Of a DNA stretch of 64,000 nt, positions 12,424 to 24,900 are shown piece after piece. The notes beneath the pieces are model-generated. The model was given only the letters and a program-made list of their open reading frames with translations. It searched no databases and was not told the DNA's origin. The stretch comes from Entophlyctis helioformis (lineage: Eukaryota; Chytridiomycota; Chytridiomycetes; Chytridiales; Chytriomycetaceae). The stretch covers positions 58,362 through 122,361 of the forward strand of contig JAHLKH010000069.1 of NCBI GenBank assembly GCA_025526915.1, given 5' to 3'. Each line of letters begins with the position of its first letter. Positions within the stretch are counted from its first letter, which is position 1. The position numbers and the translations under genes were made by a program.

Positions 12424-13494
12424 TTATTGTGGGTGCTTGGGCAGCCAGATCTGTGCTGGCGAGGTCTGTTCTGGCGAGATCCGGCGGGGCAGTGCAGTTG
12501 AGTTGCAGTTGCAGTTGAACCAGCAGCAGCAGCAGGATGGGCAGGGTCGCCAAAGTACTCGGCCAGCTGGCGAGCAAAGCCGACGTTGGGCTTGGCGACC
12601 GGCCGGCGCTTGCGCACATGCGCGTACGCCTCGTCCAGCGACATGCCGGTGGCAAGCACCAGATACGCAATGACCAGCGTGACGGATCTCGACACTCCCG
12701 CTGCCCGTGCCGCGCCAGTCGGCCCGCAGTGTCCGTGTGCGCGCGCAAGTCAGTCGGCCCACAGCGATCATGTGCGAGCAAGCCACCAGCGCCAGCGGGC
12801 ACGCACCATGGCAATGCACAAGCACGCGTGCACCGGGCACCGCGAGCGCGCTGTCCAGAAACGCAGCCACGGGCTCAAAGTACTGCGCAATGTTCTGCGA
12901 CGGCCGGTCGGCGATCGGCGCGCTCCAGTACACGAGCCTGCTCAGCGCGCCGCTGCTGTCCATGGCCGCCCACTCGCGCGCACGGGCCGCCAGCACCGCG
13001 TCGGGCTCCGTGCCGTCGTCCGTGTGCAGCAGGTCGGTGATGCCGTAGCGGTCGAGCGCGGCCTGCACACCGTGGGCGAACACGTTGTGGCAGCCGCTGA
13101 CATTGACAATGTGCGTGATGGCCAGGCGGGTGAGCGTGGGCGGGCTGTGGGCGTGCCTGGCTGCGCCGAGATACAGGATGGAGCCGGTGGGCGGCGGCGG
13201 CGGGGTCTCTGCGGTCTGTGCAGTCTGTGGGGTCTCTGTAGTCTCTGCGGTCTGTGCATCCGGCTGCGTGTGTGGCAGCGTGGCAGACGACGGCAGCGGC
13301 AGTGGCAGTGGCGGCCAGATCTGGTCGGGCAGCGAGTCGGACGGCTGCTTGAATGCCAGCGCAAACGACAGGCGCGTGAGCAGGTTGACCACAGCGGGCG
13401 ATGTGCCTCTGGGCGGCCCGTCCGTCTGCGGCGTCTGTGCGGGCTTCGTGCCGGCGGCTGCTGCATCTCGCGCGGGTTCATGTGTGTGCTGCAT
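12424..13494 (-). CDS. Dual-specificity protein phosphatase
   Basis: Exon 1 runs 13494-12807 and exon 2 from 12700. The splice GTGCGT..CAG joins VHCH to AGVSRS, giving a perfect HCxAGxSRS cysteine-phosphatase signature. The general-acid loop (APIADRPSQNIAQYF) and the last helices (SLDEAYAHVRKRRP...GFARQLAEYFGDP) match the DUSP fold. The first about 110 residues are Pro/Thr-rich and disordered. As sequenced, exon 2 has no stop and reads in frame into the signal peptide of the proteinase gene. One missing base in the GCT-repeat region (about 12430-12560) would place a TAA at 12426-12424, giving 321 residues and an AATAAA poly(A) signal at the stop. The spacing to the next ATG would then be only 31 bp. 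Substrate unknown; MAPK-type phosphatase activity is inferred. Confidence 0.8.
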   Translation of the reverse strand: MQHTHEPARDAAAAGTKPAQTPQTDGPPRGTSPAVVNLLTRLSFALAFKQPSDSLPDQIWPPLPLPLPSSATLPHTQPDAQTAETTETPQTAQTAETPPPPPTGSILYLGAARHAHSPPTLTRLAITHIVNVSGCHNVFAHGVQAALDRYGITDLLHTDDGTEPDAVLAARAREWAAMDSSGALSRLVYWSAPIADRPSQNIAQYFEPVAAFLDSALAVPGARVLVHCHGACPLALVACSHMIAVGRLTCARTRTLRADWRGTGSGSVEIRHAGHCVSGACHRHVAGRGVRACAQAPAGRQAQRRLCSPAGRVLWRPCPSCCCCWFNCNCNSTALPRRISPEQTSPAQIWLPKHPQ

Positions 13495-13740
13495 CTGGGC
13501 CCGATATTCATACAATTACCAAGGATTTTGGAATTAAATTCGTCGCAAGAGGCGTCGAATGAAGCCCACATATCACACGATGGAAGGTTCGAGTCAGCAA
13601 CGAGCATGCGACGACAGGCGGGCGAGGCACATCCAACGAGGGTCTTACCTTTATCGTTAGAAAAAGTGACCCGTTAGGTCGATCGGGAGGTCCCCCGATT
13701 CAAAGTTGGTAGTCAAACAAGTCACTGTGTGGGATGCAGG
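13495..13740 (-). ncRNA. Candidate guide-RNA/element-end region downstream of the Fanzor exon (speculative)
   Basis: The stretch is visibly less GC-rich than its neighbours. It holds a short perfect hairpin: ATCGGG at 13682-13687 pairs with CCCGAT at 13694-13699. Fanzor and TnpB nucleases use an RNA encoded at, and overlapping, the 3' end of their gene, so this is where such an RNA would be expected. Nothing in the sequence proves transcription. No inverted-repeat end or target duplication of a Fanzor transposon could be fixed here. Confidence 0.15.
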
Positions 13741-16700
13741 TCAAGTGACTTGAGGGCAGGCTGTCTGCGTGTTGGTCGCTGCTGGACGACGGATGGACCG
13801 TGTCTTGAACGCCACAGGACGGCAGGCTGATCTGGTCCCATGAGGCCACATGCGACTTGAAGTGTTTCCGCGTTTGAGGCTGTGGGACAACAGGCGGAGC
13901 ATCTCGTGCACCAGCTGGATGAATAGATGCATTGCCTCGATGTCTGCAAGGTACTCTGTCGTGGCTGGATTGCTGTCGGCTTTGGTGTGTGTCAAGTAGA
14001 GCGGCCGGTGTCCAAAGAGCAGATGCCACAGTGCGACCATCCCGATGTTGGTGGCTCCAAGCACATCGCGGTGGTAGACGGTCGTGCATGGTATGCACTC
14101 GTAGCGTCGCAGGTTGGTGCGGTTCTCGTATGGGATCCGCTGCTTGCACTGCGGGCACATCTGGCTGGTCAGGTTCTCGTTGCAGCGGTAGATCTGTGTG
14201 TGTGTGTGTGCATGATCGTGTGTCAGTTGGTGCACAGATGGATGGATGGATGGACAGCATGGCATCAGACGCACATAGGCATATCCAGATGACCGCAGAT
14301 GCCTGATGAGAAACCTCTCAAACACAGCGTGCCGGCCACCTTGACCTGTAAAGTCGATGCCAAATGCCCACACAACGGGAATGTCCTTCTCTGTTGGCTT
14401 GTCACAGCGGCCTTGAGACGCAGCAGATGCGCGCTCTCCAGTGGTCGAGCCTGCCAGCTTCATGATGCCCTCAAGAGCGTTTCCGCGATCAGACGTGCGG
14501 CTGCTGCGCATGGTGAACCGCTTGGCCTTGACCTTCTGTGGAATGCCATGCCATGCCATGCCATCCAGTGCAATCAGCAGGCGATCAAGCAGCTTGGCGG
14601 CCGTGTCAATGGGCATCCAGAACAGAGAAACCGTACCCGTGCATTCAGGAATGGCGTGCAGTACGCACGGCAGCGCAGATCCCAAAAGGCTCTCTCGCCA
14701 GGCTTGATGTTGGATCGGCATGCTTTGCTGTCTTGAATGCAATGGCCGCCTGGATGTCGGCTGCCTTGGCATATCGATTGTTGAGCCTGGCACAGGAGGC
14801 AGGCACTGTGAGTTGATCTGGTCAAGAGTGCGCGTGGCAGAGTCATTGCATGCATACCACCGCTGAAAGTCACGCTCAGCTTGAAACATGCCAGAGGAGA
14901 GCACGTAGTTGGACTCGAGCTTATACGAAAAGTCTCTGAGATCAACCAAGATGCTGGATGCGCCATACAGGTACCGCTGGCCCCAATCAAAGCTGACAAC
15001 GCGAACAGTCTGGTAGCCTTGGTCAGTGAACAGATTGTTGGCGTTGATGATGTCGCGCAGTCGCTGTGAGGCGTAAAAGTTGCGCTTGCCCTGTCATGCC
15101 ATGACATGAGTGAGGAATGTGCAATGCATGTGCACCAATGCGCGAGGTTGGCATGCAAGTGGCTTACAGGATTGGTCCTTTTGGCTTGGTGGCTGACGGG
15201 TTGGCTGGATTGGCGGCTGTGGATGGCATGTCAGTCGGTGTGGACAACAAGTGCTTGTCTGGATTGGCACAGCAACTCACATTCGCCGTTAATGTAATCG
15301 GGCTCAGCCATCAGCCTCGTCAACAAGCCACGGCTGCTCGCCTGAAGACGCCGCGTTGGGATCTGCAGATCAAGGCGGCAGTCAGAACCAATGTGTGCAC
15401 CAAAGCATTCAAGCACGCCACATACACCAAGGTGACTCTGGACGGTTTGTGCGGCAGTCCAGTGCCAGCTGGTAGATGCTGTATCCATCTGTCATGATGC
15501 TGCCAAGTAGGATCGCCTTGGCTGGTCTTGCTGGACGCACAGCATCAATCGCAGCCTTGATATGCTCCTCGCGCTCCTTGCCATCCAGACCCTGCTCGTC
15601 GGCCTCTCGCGTCGCCTTGGCTGTGGCATTGGCAACCGCGTCCATCTCATCTTTGGCTTCTGAAGGTGTCTGGAAGCGACCTTTCTTGGGGCGGAGACCT
15701 GGGAGAAGGATGTCAAAGATGCAAACCTCGCGACTTGCGCTGAATGCGTCTTGGATGTCCTTGTTGGATGACGCAAGAGCTGACTTGGCATCTTTGTAGC
15801 CTTGGAGAAAAGTGCAGTGTCAGCATCAAATTGTGTACACATGGCATATACAGGCAGTGCGACCAACCAAGTGCAGCCAGAAGCTGTAGTCTCAATGCCT
15901 GCAAAGCAGGATCCTGATTGCCACGGATGCGCTCATCCTTTGTCCTCATCACCGCCCAGAAGAGGGTGGTCTCAGTAATGAGGACAAACGGATCGCGGCC
16001 TGCAGGCTGCGGACACAGCTTGAGGGATGAGCCTGCGAGATCACACAACTGCTTGAACTTGCCGGCCTCTGACAGCGACTTGTTGCGCACGACCGCCGTG
16101 AGCCTGTGCAGTGCTTGTGGGATCTCGACAACGCGTCCGTCTTGTCTGGTCGACAGTGGCGTGCCAGACGTGGCGTCCCCGGTGGCTGTATCCATTGCCT
16201 TGGCAAATTCCACTGCCTTGTCAGCAGATATACCAGGAATCAGTCGGTGGATTGCCCAGTCAATGAGCATCGACTGGTGGGTCATGAAGTGCACAGCAAG
16301 CATGCCACAGATGCCCCGTGCCAGATTTTTGTAGATGTTGTTCCAAGCAGCTGCACACAAACTGTCGTCAAGCCTGCCAGGCAAAACGGCATGCATCGTG
16401 CTTGCGTCCATGTGCACAATGGCTGACAGCAATGAGCCGGCCTGCGTCGCGTCCATCTTGGCTGCCCGCGCCACACCAGCCCGCATCTTGGTCATGCTGT
16501 CCCGGATCATCTGCTGTGTCCATTCGCGGTTGATGATCATCTGCATGATGGTCACAATCCACGAGTGGGCCACATGCTTTGTCGCCCGCGGCATGACCGA
16601 CTCCTGACCGGTGAGAATGTAGCCCAGGTATCGCAGGAGCATATTAACAGCACCCTCGCCACTAGAGGTGCTGTTTGTGAGCACCTTGAGCAGATCATTT

Positions 16701-18634
16701 GCCGATGGTACTGCCCGTTGTAGTGGTGGCTCGATGGCTGGTGGTTGGGCATCGGTGCTGCTGGATGCGGCGGCTACTGCTGCTGGTGCTGCTGTTGCTA
16801 CTGCTGGTGCTGTGTCGTGGTGAAGGTGCAGATCTTGACCATCGTGCCCGCCTCAAGTCTCACCAAGTCGCCATAGTGAGCAATGTCGGTGTTGCTGCAG
16901 AGCGGGCCCTTGCCGTACATGCGCCGGGCATTAACTGGCCATCTGAGGACGCATCCAGCGGCGTAGAGCCACACGCTCTCGTCCTTGAAGGCATCAGGAT
17001 CAATAAAGACATATTCCATCTCACCATTCCTCCTGGCCTCCATGACGCAGAACTTGAGTGGCAGCGGTGCATCTGGGTCAAGTGCGACGAGCTCTTCGAC
17101 GATGGCGCCGATCATAGTGATGCATGCACGCCGCACGTTGGCCGTGTATCGGTACACGCCGTTGAAGATGCTTTCTGAGACCGAACCGCGGGTCTGTGTT
17201 GCCGGCGCCGTCTTGGCCTGGCGTCCAAAATACTTTGCAAGCATTGGATCTCCAGAGAGCATTTCCTGTGTGTAGCACAAGTCAACATACACAAAGCCAG
17301 ACATGCAGAGCGACATGGCAATCCAAACTCATACCTCCATTTTGACGATCTGCTCAGGGCGATCGTATGTGCTCTCCACTGGCCTTGCCTCATTGCCATG
17401 GATGGCAGCAGCAGCCGTCATGACTGGCAATGCCATCATGCGGTGGATCTTTTCAAGCATCTGCAGTATCGCCGATCTTTCACCACGCTCGTATCTGTCA
17501 AAGAACGCACCGGTCAGCACACACACTCAAGGCACATGCCATGCCATATGCCACTTACGCCCGTGTCTCGTCCTCAGATGGAGCCTGGCGGGCTTGCCTG
17601 CTCGCATCCTTCTTGTGCTCCTGGATGAACTTCTTGGTCTTGGCCTTCTCAGCTTGCTCAGCTCGCTCCTTATCACGCTCAGCCTGCATGGCCGGTGTGA
17701 CCAGGTATGGATCCTGCCGTGGTTGAATGCAATGTTAGGCATGCATCTTGAATGTGCACAAGATGCTCGCAATCACAAGCCTGCAGTTCAACTCACAGTC
17801 GTCCTTGTGTCTTGAAGCACACCAATGTGAAAAACCTTGTCGTGATCTGTGCCTCTGTCATCTGCGGCTCGAGGTGGCAGCAGCATCTTGCATGGTTTTG
17901 GTGGCTTGACGGCCTGTTGAGTGGAAGGATAAGCAATCGCAGCAAGCCGTCACATGCAAACAGAGCCAGCAAATGCAAAGACGCACCGGTACTCGATTGA
18001 TAATTGACTGCAGCATCTGCTTTGCTTGGTCATAACACTCGCCAAATTCTGATGCTTGGAAATCAGCATGCCTGACATCCGTTGGGTTTGTCAGGGCGTT
18101 GAGTGTCTTTATGGCCGTTTCGCGAATATCGGCAACAGCTTCTGGGGTCGCAATCCGTGTGCTCCTTCTGAGAGGCTGCTTTGTCTTTTTACCCTTGACT
18201 GTCACACAAATGCCGTGATCAGTGGTGAATACACAATGCCACACTGTGTCAACCCGTGCAGAGCAAACCTGGCTTCTTTAGACGCCTGAAAGATGCGCAT
18301 TTCAAGCCTGGATACTTCTTGAGCCGCTCATTCAGTCTTGCTATCACCTTCTGCTCGGCCAGTAATGGATCAAGCCGACAGCATTGAAGATCAGCAACAG
18401 CATGCAGTGGACAGCCAAGACACGCATCCAAGCCTCGCAAAACCCACCAATCCATGATAAAGAATCTTGCCAGCCGGGCTGAGCCTTGCATATGCTTCTT
18501 TAGCGATACGCCAGTCATGCACAGCCTGCAGCAGCTGCTTGCTTGCATTCTCGCAGATATCAGCAAGGATGTCGCGGCCGTTGAGAATGTCGTCGGCAAG
18601 GAGGTCTGCCGTGCATCGGAGAACGCAGCTAAAC
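13741..18634 (-). CDS. Fanzor (eukaryotic TnpB) nuclease half of an XPG-Fanzor gene, split by a retrotransposon
   Basis: Continues the gene that starts at 27004. Exons that splice cleanly: 18629-18448, 18350-18269, 18198-17987, 17913-17797, 17713-17559, 17494-17335, 17265-15868, 15800 to about 15450, 15090-14275 and 14193-13741. One or two small exons between 15450 and 15090 are unresolved, and one base seems missing near 16810. The long helical middle part leads to a Fanzor-like motif SIMTDGYSIYQL. RuvC-I is VVSFDWGQRYLYGAS (Asp at 14986-14988). RuvC-II is NENLTSQMCPQC (Glu at 14176-14178). The zinc ribbon is CPQC...CIPC. RuvC-III is HRDVLGATNIG (Asp at 14065-14067). All three catalytic acids are present. 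Known Fanzors are RNA-guided DNA endonucleases; the guide RNA is not identified here. Separated from its 5' half by the chromovirus, so probably not expressed as one protein now. Confidence 0.75.
18630..18634. repeat. Target-site duplication TAAAC (left)
   Basis: Five bases abutting the left LTR, identical to 25289-25293. Five bp is the usual duplication length for Ty3/gypsy integrase. Confidence 0.9.
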
Positions 18635-18891
18635 TGTAGCACTGGGCCTCCAGGCAGACTTGCCGGCTGGTTGCAGGGGCAGTGAGTATGCACGCGAGGA
18701 AGGGCGGGCAGACGACTTCATTGAGACATAAGCACGGACCTGGTTTCAGGGGCAGTGAGTATGCACGCGAGGAAGGGCGGGCAGACGACTGCAAGAACGG
18801 GGGCAACCAGAGCGGGGAACGCGGCCGGGCGATGTCTGTCCGGTCACGTGGGTCACGTGGATCACGTGACCGCGACCGAGCATCCGTTACA
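18635..18891 (-). repeat. 3' LTR of the chromovirus (257 bp)
   Basis: Begins TGTAGC and ends GTTACA, the TG..CA ends of an LTR. It equals the other LTR except for two substitutions noted near its left end and a 73-bp internal duplication. The duplicated core GGGGCAGTGAGTATG..ACGAC occurs twice around 18676-18789. Three CACGTG E-boxes sit at 18845, 18854 and 18863. Confidence 0.9.
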
Positions 18892-18899
18892 CTCCCCCC
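18892..18899 (-). promoter_or_regulatory. Polypurine tract
   Basis: Reads GGGGGGAG on the minus strand, immediately before the 3' LTR, the expected plus-strand primer site of an LTR element. Confidence 0.7.
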
Positions 18900-18944
18900 A
18901 GCGTAGACAGCCACTCATAAGAAAGAAGAGTGGATGAACAGCGA

Positions 18945-21900
18945 CTAAGAGGATGCAGGGGCGTTGCACACACGAGAGGCAGAAGTGCGGGCAACGATGG
19001 ACGCGTAGGACACAGGACGGGGAACCGTGCGCTCAGAGCGGCGAGGTGGGGCGGGATGGTTGAGAGGGGGGAGAAAAGAGAGAGAGAAGGAAGGAGGAGA
19101 AGAGGGAGGAGGGAGAGGAGGGAAAGATGGAGAGAGAGAGGGAGATGCGGGTGCAGCAGGTGCGATCGGCTCGTCAGCCGGAGCAGGTGCCGCGGGCGTG
19201 GCTGCCGCTGGAGCAGGGGCCACTGGTGCAGGAGCAGGCGCAGTGCGCTTGCGGCGAGAGGGCTTGGATGCCTTGGGCTGCGTGGGAGCGGGCGCCGCGG
19301 CGGGAGCAGGAGCAGCCGGTGCAGGAGCAGCCGGAGCAGGAGCCGCGCGCGTGGGCTGAACCGGTTTGGACGCCTTGCCCTTAGGCGCCTTGGTCGGTCG
19401 AGCGTGGAACGCCTCGACGAGGTCCTGGGCCTTGCGCATGTCGGCGGCTGGGACCCATGTGTTGTCGTCGGCTGGATAACCGACCCACTTGACCAGATAC
19501 TCGATCTTGCCGCGATAAGTGCGCGAGTCAACGATCCGCTCGACCTCGTAGTTGTCCGACGTGCCGTCGTCGGCGTGGTACTCGGGGTCCGGCCGGGAGG
19601 GCACATCCTTGCGGCCGGTGGGCGCAGACAGAGGGTCACGTATGGGCAGATCCGGTCAGCATGGAACACGTTGTGGACGCGGTGCAGCGAGGCAGGCAGC
19701 GCGAGCGTGTAGTTGAGGCCAGATTCGCCAGAGTCCAGGCTGGTGATGGCAAAGGGGCCGAGCCACTTGGCGGCCGTGAGCGGCGGGCGGTGCGAGTCCG
19801 CCGGCCAGGAGATGCCCTCAGCATTGAGGAGCACCATGTCGCCGACCTTGTACGCAGGGTGACGGCGGCGACGCTTGTTTGCCTGAACGGCCATGGCTGC
19901 CTGGGCTTTGCGCCGATTCAGAATGGCCGAGTCGCGAGCAGCAGCCATGTCCAGCAGCAGGTCGCGGGCCGCGGCAGATGGTGCCAGGGCTGGCTCGGAC
20001 GGGAAGGACCGCGGGTGGCGGCCAAACGCCAGGAAGAAGGGTGCAAAGCCAGACGACGCAGACGGCGCGCAGTTGAGGCCAAAGCAGGTGGGACCGAGCA
20101 GCAACGGCCAGTCAGAGCCGTGGTAATCGGCCGCCTTGGCGAGCGCATCCTTGATGGTGCGGATGCTGCGTTCGGCCAGGCCGTCAGTCTGCTGGTGGCG
20201 AGCCGTGCTGAGGTTCTGCTTGATCCGGGCAGCGGTGCAGAGGCTCGACCAGAAAGCCGACAACCAGCGGGCGTCGCGGTCCGAGACGATGTCGACAGGG
20301 AAGCCCTTGCCCGAGCAGACCCAGCGAGTCAGGAAGAGCTCGGCCAGCTCCTGGGCCGACGACGAGCGGCGGCACGGGAACGCGTCGCAGAGACCGGACA
20401 GGCGATCGACCACAACCAGAGCAGCATCAAACGCATCGTCTTGTCCGCCCGCGGGCAGGAACATGACGTCCATGGCGACGCTCGAGAAGCAGTCGTCCGG
20501 GATCGCGAGTGGATGCAGCAGGCCGTCAGGCCGGTGGTTGGGCGTGCGGTGGCGCTGGCACACGTCGCATGAGGCGACATAGGCAGCAATGTCCTCAGAC
20601 ATTCTGGGCCAGAAGTACCGGTTCGACAAGCGGCTGGTGGTCCGCTGACGTCCCTGGTGCGCACCGAAGGGAGAGTCGTGGTAGTGGGCGAGCAGATCCG
20701 CGCGCAGAGACTGCGGCACATACAAGCGGTTGCCTTTGTACCACCACGCACCATCCAAGCACTCCATGTGCACTACGACCTTGCGGTCGGCCGGCGTGGC
20801 AGACGACGGGTCGGCCTTCCAGCCAGGCAGTCTGGAGGCAAATGGGTCGGCCGGCAACGCCGCACGCACGTCTTTCGCCCAGTCAGAGTCAGTGCGCAGA
20901 TTGGCAGCACGGATCGGGACAGGCGAGCGACAGTTTGTGCAGAGAGGGGCCTTTGAGGGATCGCGGGACAGCAGATCGGCCAGCGAGTTGAGCTCGCCAG
21001 GCACGTACTCGATGGATGTATCAAACTCCTGCAGAGACAGGACCCATCGAGCCTGCCGATCCGACAGGTGGGGCTGCGTGGCCAACCAGACCAGCGCCTT
21101 GTGGTCAGTGTGCGTGACAGAGCGCACACTGGACAGCAGATGACGGAAACGCGAGAAGAACTCCACGATGGCGAGCAACTCGCGTTCGTGGGTTGGATAG
21201 TTCATCTCGGCTGGGCTAAGCTTACGTGACCAGCAGGCCACCAGCTTCTCGCCATCTGGGTGGATCTGCGACAGGTAGCCGGCAATGACGTAGTTGCTGG
21301 CATCAGTGTAGACATGCGTTTCCAGAGCCGGGTCAAAGAACCGCAGCTCGGTCGCTTTCAGCACTGCCTGTCGCAGGTCTTCCACAGCCTGCTTTTGAGC
21401 AGGGCCCCACTCCCACTTGGCATTCTTGGCTAGCAGCTTGTAAAGTGGCAGACACATGGTGGCGTACGCCTTTGCAGGGTTCGGCCCACCAATGAATGAC
21501 TTTAACCACACAAGCTTGCCAAGCCAAGTTGCCAGAGTGGTTGTGTTTGAGATGTGTGGCGCTGCTGCCATGTCCTGCAAGTGCTTTGGTGCAATGGAAT
21601 AACCAGTGGGCGAAAGCACGTGACCGCAGAACTCAATGTCCTGCTGCAGGATCATGCACTTGGACGGCTTAATGTACAATTGAGCCTCCAGTAGCAGCTT
21701 GAGAACAGTGCGTAGGTGTTTGATATGCTCCTTGTACGTCGCGCTGTAGATGTAGATGTCATCCATGTACACCGAGACGCACGTGCCCAGCAGCTCATTG
21801 AGCGTCGACTGGATGGCTGTGTAAACACAGCCGGAGCATTGGTCAGCCCAAAAGGCATGACCGTGAACTCAAAGTGACCAAACTGGGTGGAGAACGCAGT

Positions 21901-24900
21901 TTTCCACTGGTCCTCCGCCTTAACACGAATGTTAAGGAAGCCCTCGCGGATGTCAAGCATCGAGCGGAAGGGTTTGTTTGCCAAGTTATCGCGGAGGGTC
22001 TCAATCTCCGGGATCGCACTGTGGAACTTCACCGAGATGTTGTTCAAGCCGCGGTAGTCGATGACCAACCGCAGCGAACCATCCTTCTTGCGGACAAAGA
22101 GCGTGCCGGCGCCCAAAGGCGATGACGAGCGGCGGATGTAACCTTTGGTGTACCACTCGTCCAGCTGCTTCTTGAGCGCTACGGATGCATCCTGGTTCAG
22201 TTTCTTGAGGCCACGACGCGGTGGCAGCTGCGCATCCTTAATGAAAGGGATCGCAATCTCGAACTCCGAGTCGTGCGCGCGGCCTTGCGGCGGGCAGCAG
22301 ACCTCATAGTACTCGATGAATGCCTTCTGCGTCTCCTCGTCCGGGCAGACTGGAAGGTAGGGGTACTTCTCCTTCAGCTCGTCCGGGGTGAGGCCGTTTG
22401 CGGCCGCGACGCGAAGGCGCGCATCGGCAGCTGCCTCACGGTCCTCAGGCAGGTCATCCACATAGACCAGCTCCGCATACTCGTCAGGATGGGCGAGGAT
22501 GTCCGACATGGTAACCACGATGTCAGAGTGCGGCCGGTTGTGGGGTGCAGCAGACGGCGGAGCGTCTTCGTGCTGCCAGATGTGGTGTACATCGGGGCGC
22601 GACTCGGTTGAGAAGCGGAAAACGCCGCGACGGAAGTTGAATGACGCCTTCGCGGTGGTGCGCAGCCACGGCATGCCCAGGATGACATCATCCACACCGT
22701 CATAGACAAGGAACCGCACTCTGCCAACAGCATCTGTTCTGTCAGCGAGCGTGAGGTAGACCTCTGAATCTAGCCTCTGCAAGTTGCCGTTGGCAAACTC
22801 GAGAGTCACCGCCTGCCGGGTGAACGGCCGGGCAGCGGCGAGCAGGCCGTTGGCATCCAACCAACGGCGAGCCACTAGATTCGCGCTGCTGCCAGTGTCC
22901 ACCAGGACGCTGGCGCTGCGATTGTCTAAGAAGACAGGGAAGGTGCACCGGTTCTCTGTGATGGGCATCACAGGAGCCAGGTGCCCCTCCTTTAGCCGCG
23001 ATGGCGGCATCACAGGACAAACAGGGTGATCAGGGGCCACAGAGGGCAACCTTTTATTCGCATCAGCCACAACTGGACTACTCTTCTTCATCTGCGTCGC
23101 TGTACTGGGTCCCGTCGTCTGAGAACGACGAGACGGTTTCGAGCGACCGCGAGCCGGAGCCATTGCTGGTGCGCCGTCGTCACGGGCAGGGACCGATGGA
23201 GGTTCGGTGTCAGCATTGGGCTTACGCACGGCCGCAGGCTTAGCCGCCGAAGCGTGCTTAGCCGCAGGAGCAGGAGGAGCCAGAGGGGGCGAGCGAACGT
23301 ACCCGGGTGCCTTGGCCTTTGCCGCGATGCGCCCGACCTTAGAGTGGGGCGGGCGCTGGCTAGGCGATCGGCTGGCATGGTCGGCTGTCGCAGCGGGCGA
23401 GGCGGCCTTACGCGTTTCAGATGCGCTGTTGTTGCCAGAGGGCGCAGGAGTGGCCTTGGGCGATGAGGAGCTCCAAGAACGCGGCGACGCGGCGGCTGTC
23501 TTGCCAGAGCTGGGCGTCGACTTGGCGTCTTGGGCCTTGTGAGCGTTGGCGAGGGCAGTGGCAATTGCAATGTCACGCTCGTGTTCCTCCGCGCCTGAGT
23601 GTCGCTTGATGAACGCCTCGCGGAGGGCCGAGTAGGTCGTGAGCGAATCCCATGCCTCGGGCTTGTCCTTGATGCGCGTGCGGAGGAATGTGAGCCTCTC
23701 CGCCTCCGTAAGCTGGGCGTCCTCGAACAGCCGCTCGGCTGCATGCAGCCAATCCTGCGGGACACGGCCATGGCACTCAGTGGGCGCAAAGTCACGCTCC
23801 AGCTTCTGGCGAGCCTGGCCTCGGACTCGTTCCGGGGCACTGTGGCGCGACACGAGGTCCGCAAGGAAGTGGGCGAGCGTCGGGGGCGGATCGTCTGTCT
23901 TGAGCGACTTGAACCAGGCGGTGGCGAATACACGGGCATCGCCTGTGAGGAGCGTCAAGAGGGTTGCACCAATGTCGCTCAGGGGGATCGCGTCCACGCC
24001 GGTTGCCTTGCAGGCGCTCTTGTAGGCCATCTCGATGGCCAGGACAAACGGCTCGAGGCTCTCGCGAGTGGCGTTCCAGTTGACCGTCAGCTGCGAGCCC
24101 TTGACCATGACAAGGCCGTTGAACGGCACCTGTCTGCCAAGCGATTCCGAGAACACCTTGGCCAAGTTTGGTGCACGGGCTTCCACGGCTGCTGGCAGGC
24201 GAGCATCCACCGAGGATCCCGACGCGTGGGCCGGACGCGAGTCCACCGAGGACCCAAGCGCCTGGACCGGATGCTCCGCAAGCAGGGTCGCCGTGGCTGA
24301 GGCCTGCGCCAACGCAGCGTTTGCCGTTTTGGTGGCCTTGGCGACGGCATCCGAGAAGACCTGCTCCAGTGCAATCACGGATTCCGACGTGTTGGCGACG
24401 CTCTTCTGCAGGCCCCGTATGGCCTCTGAGTTGGCCTCGACAGAGTCAAAGAGTGCCACCAGGCGTTGATGGTGGAGCTGGGTGGCGTTGGAGTAGGCCT
24501 CAGCCTGCCTGGCGGCCATGTCGCGGTCCGACTGCAGCTGAAGCCGCAGATCGTCGATGGCAGCGTGGGCGGCGGCCGCAGATGATGTGGTCGCCTTGAG
24601 TGCTCGGCTGGTGTCTGACGCCCCCGTGTGGAGGCGCACGAGTTCGTAGAACATGTGCTCTCCAGTGATGGTGAAGGGCCGCCTGGGGGCACTCCCAGCA
24701 CCGGGCTGGACGGCCGGCGTGCTGGAGAGGAACGCCTCTTGGCGCCGACCAGCGTCTGCGTCGTGGCGGCCCAACAGATCGGCCGAGGAGTGGCGGCGCG
24801 CTGGTGAGGCGCCAAAAGACGCGCCCAGAGCAGAGTCGGCCATCAAGACGGACGACGTACCCACAGGGTCGGGGCGGTGCTGGGACCTTGGGGGGGTGGC

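Noticed and set aside
18930..20582. Plus-strand frames over the integrase/chromodomain
   Set aside because: Antisense of gag-pol; low-complexity Arg-rich translations, no recognisable domain.
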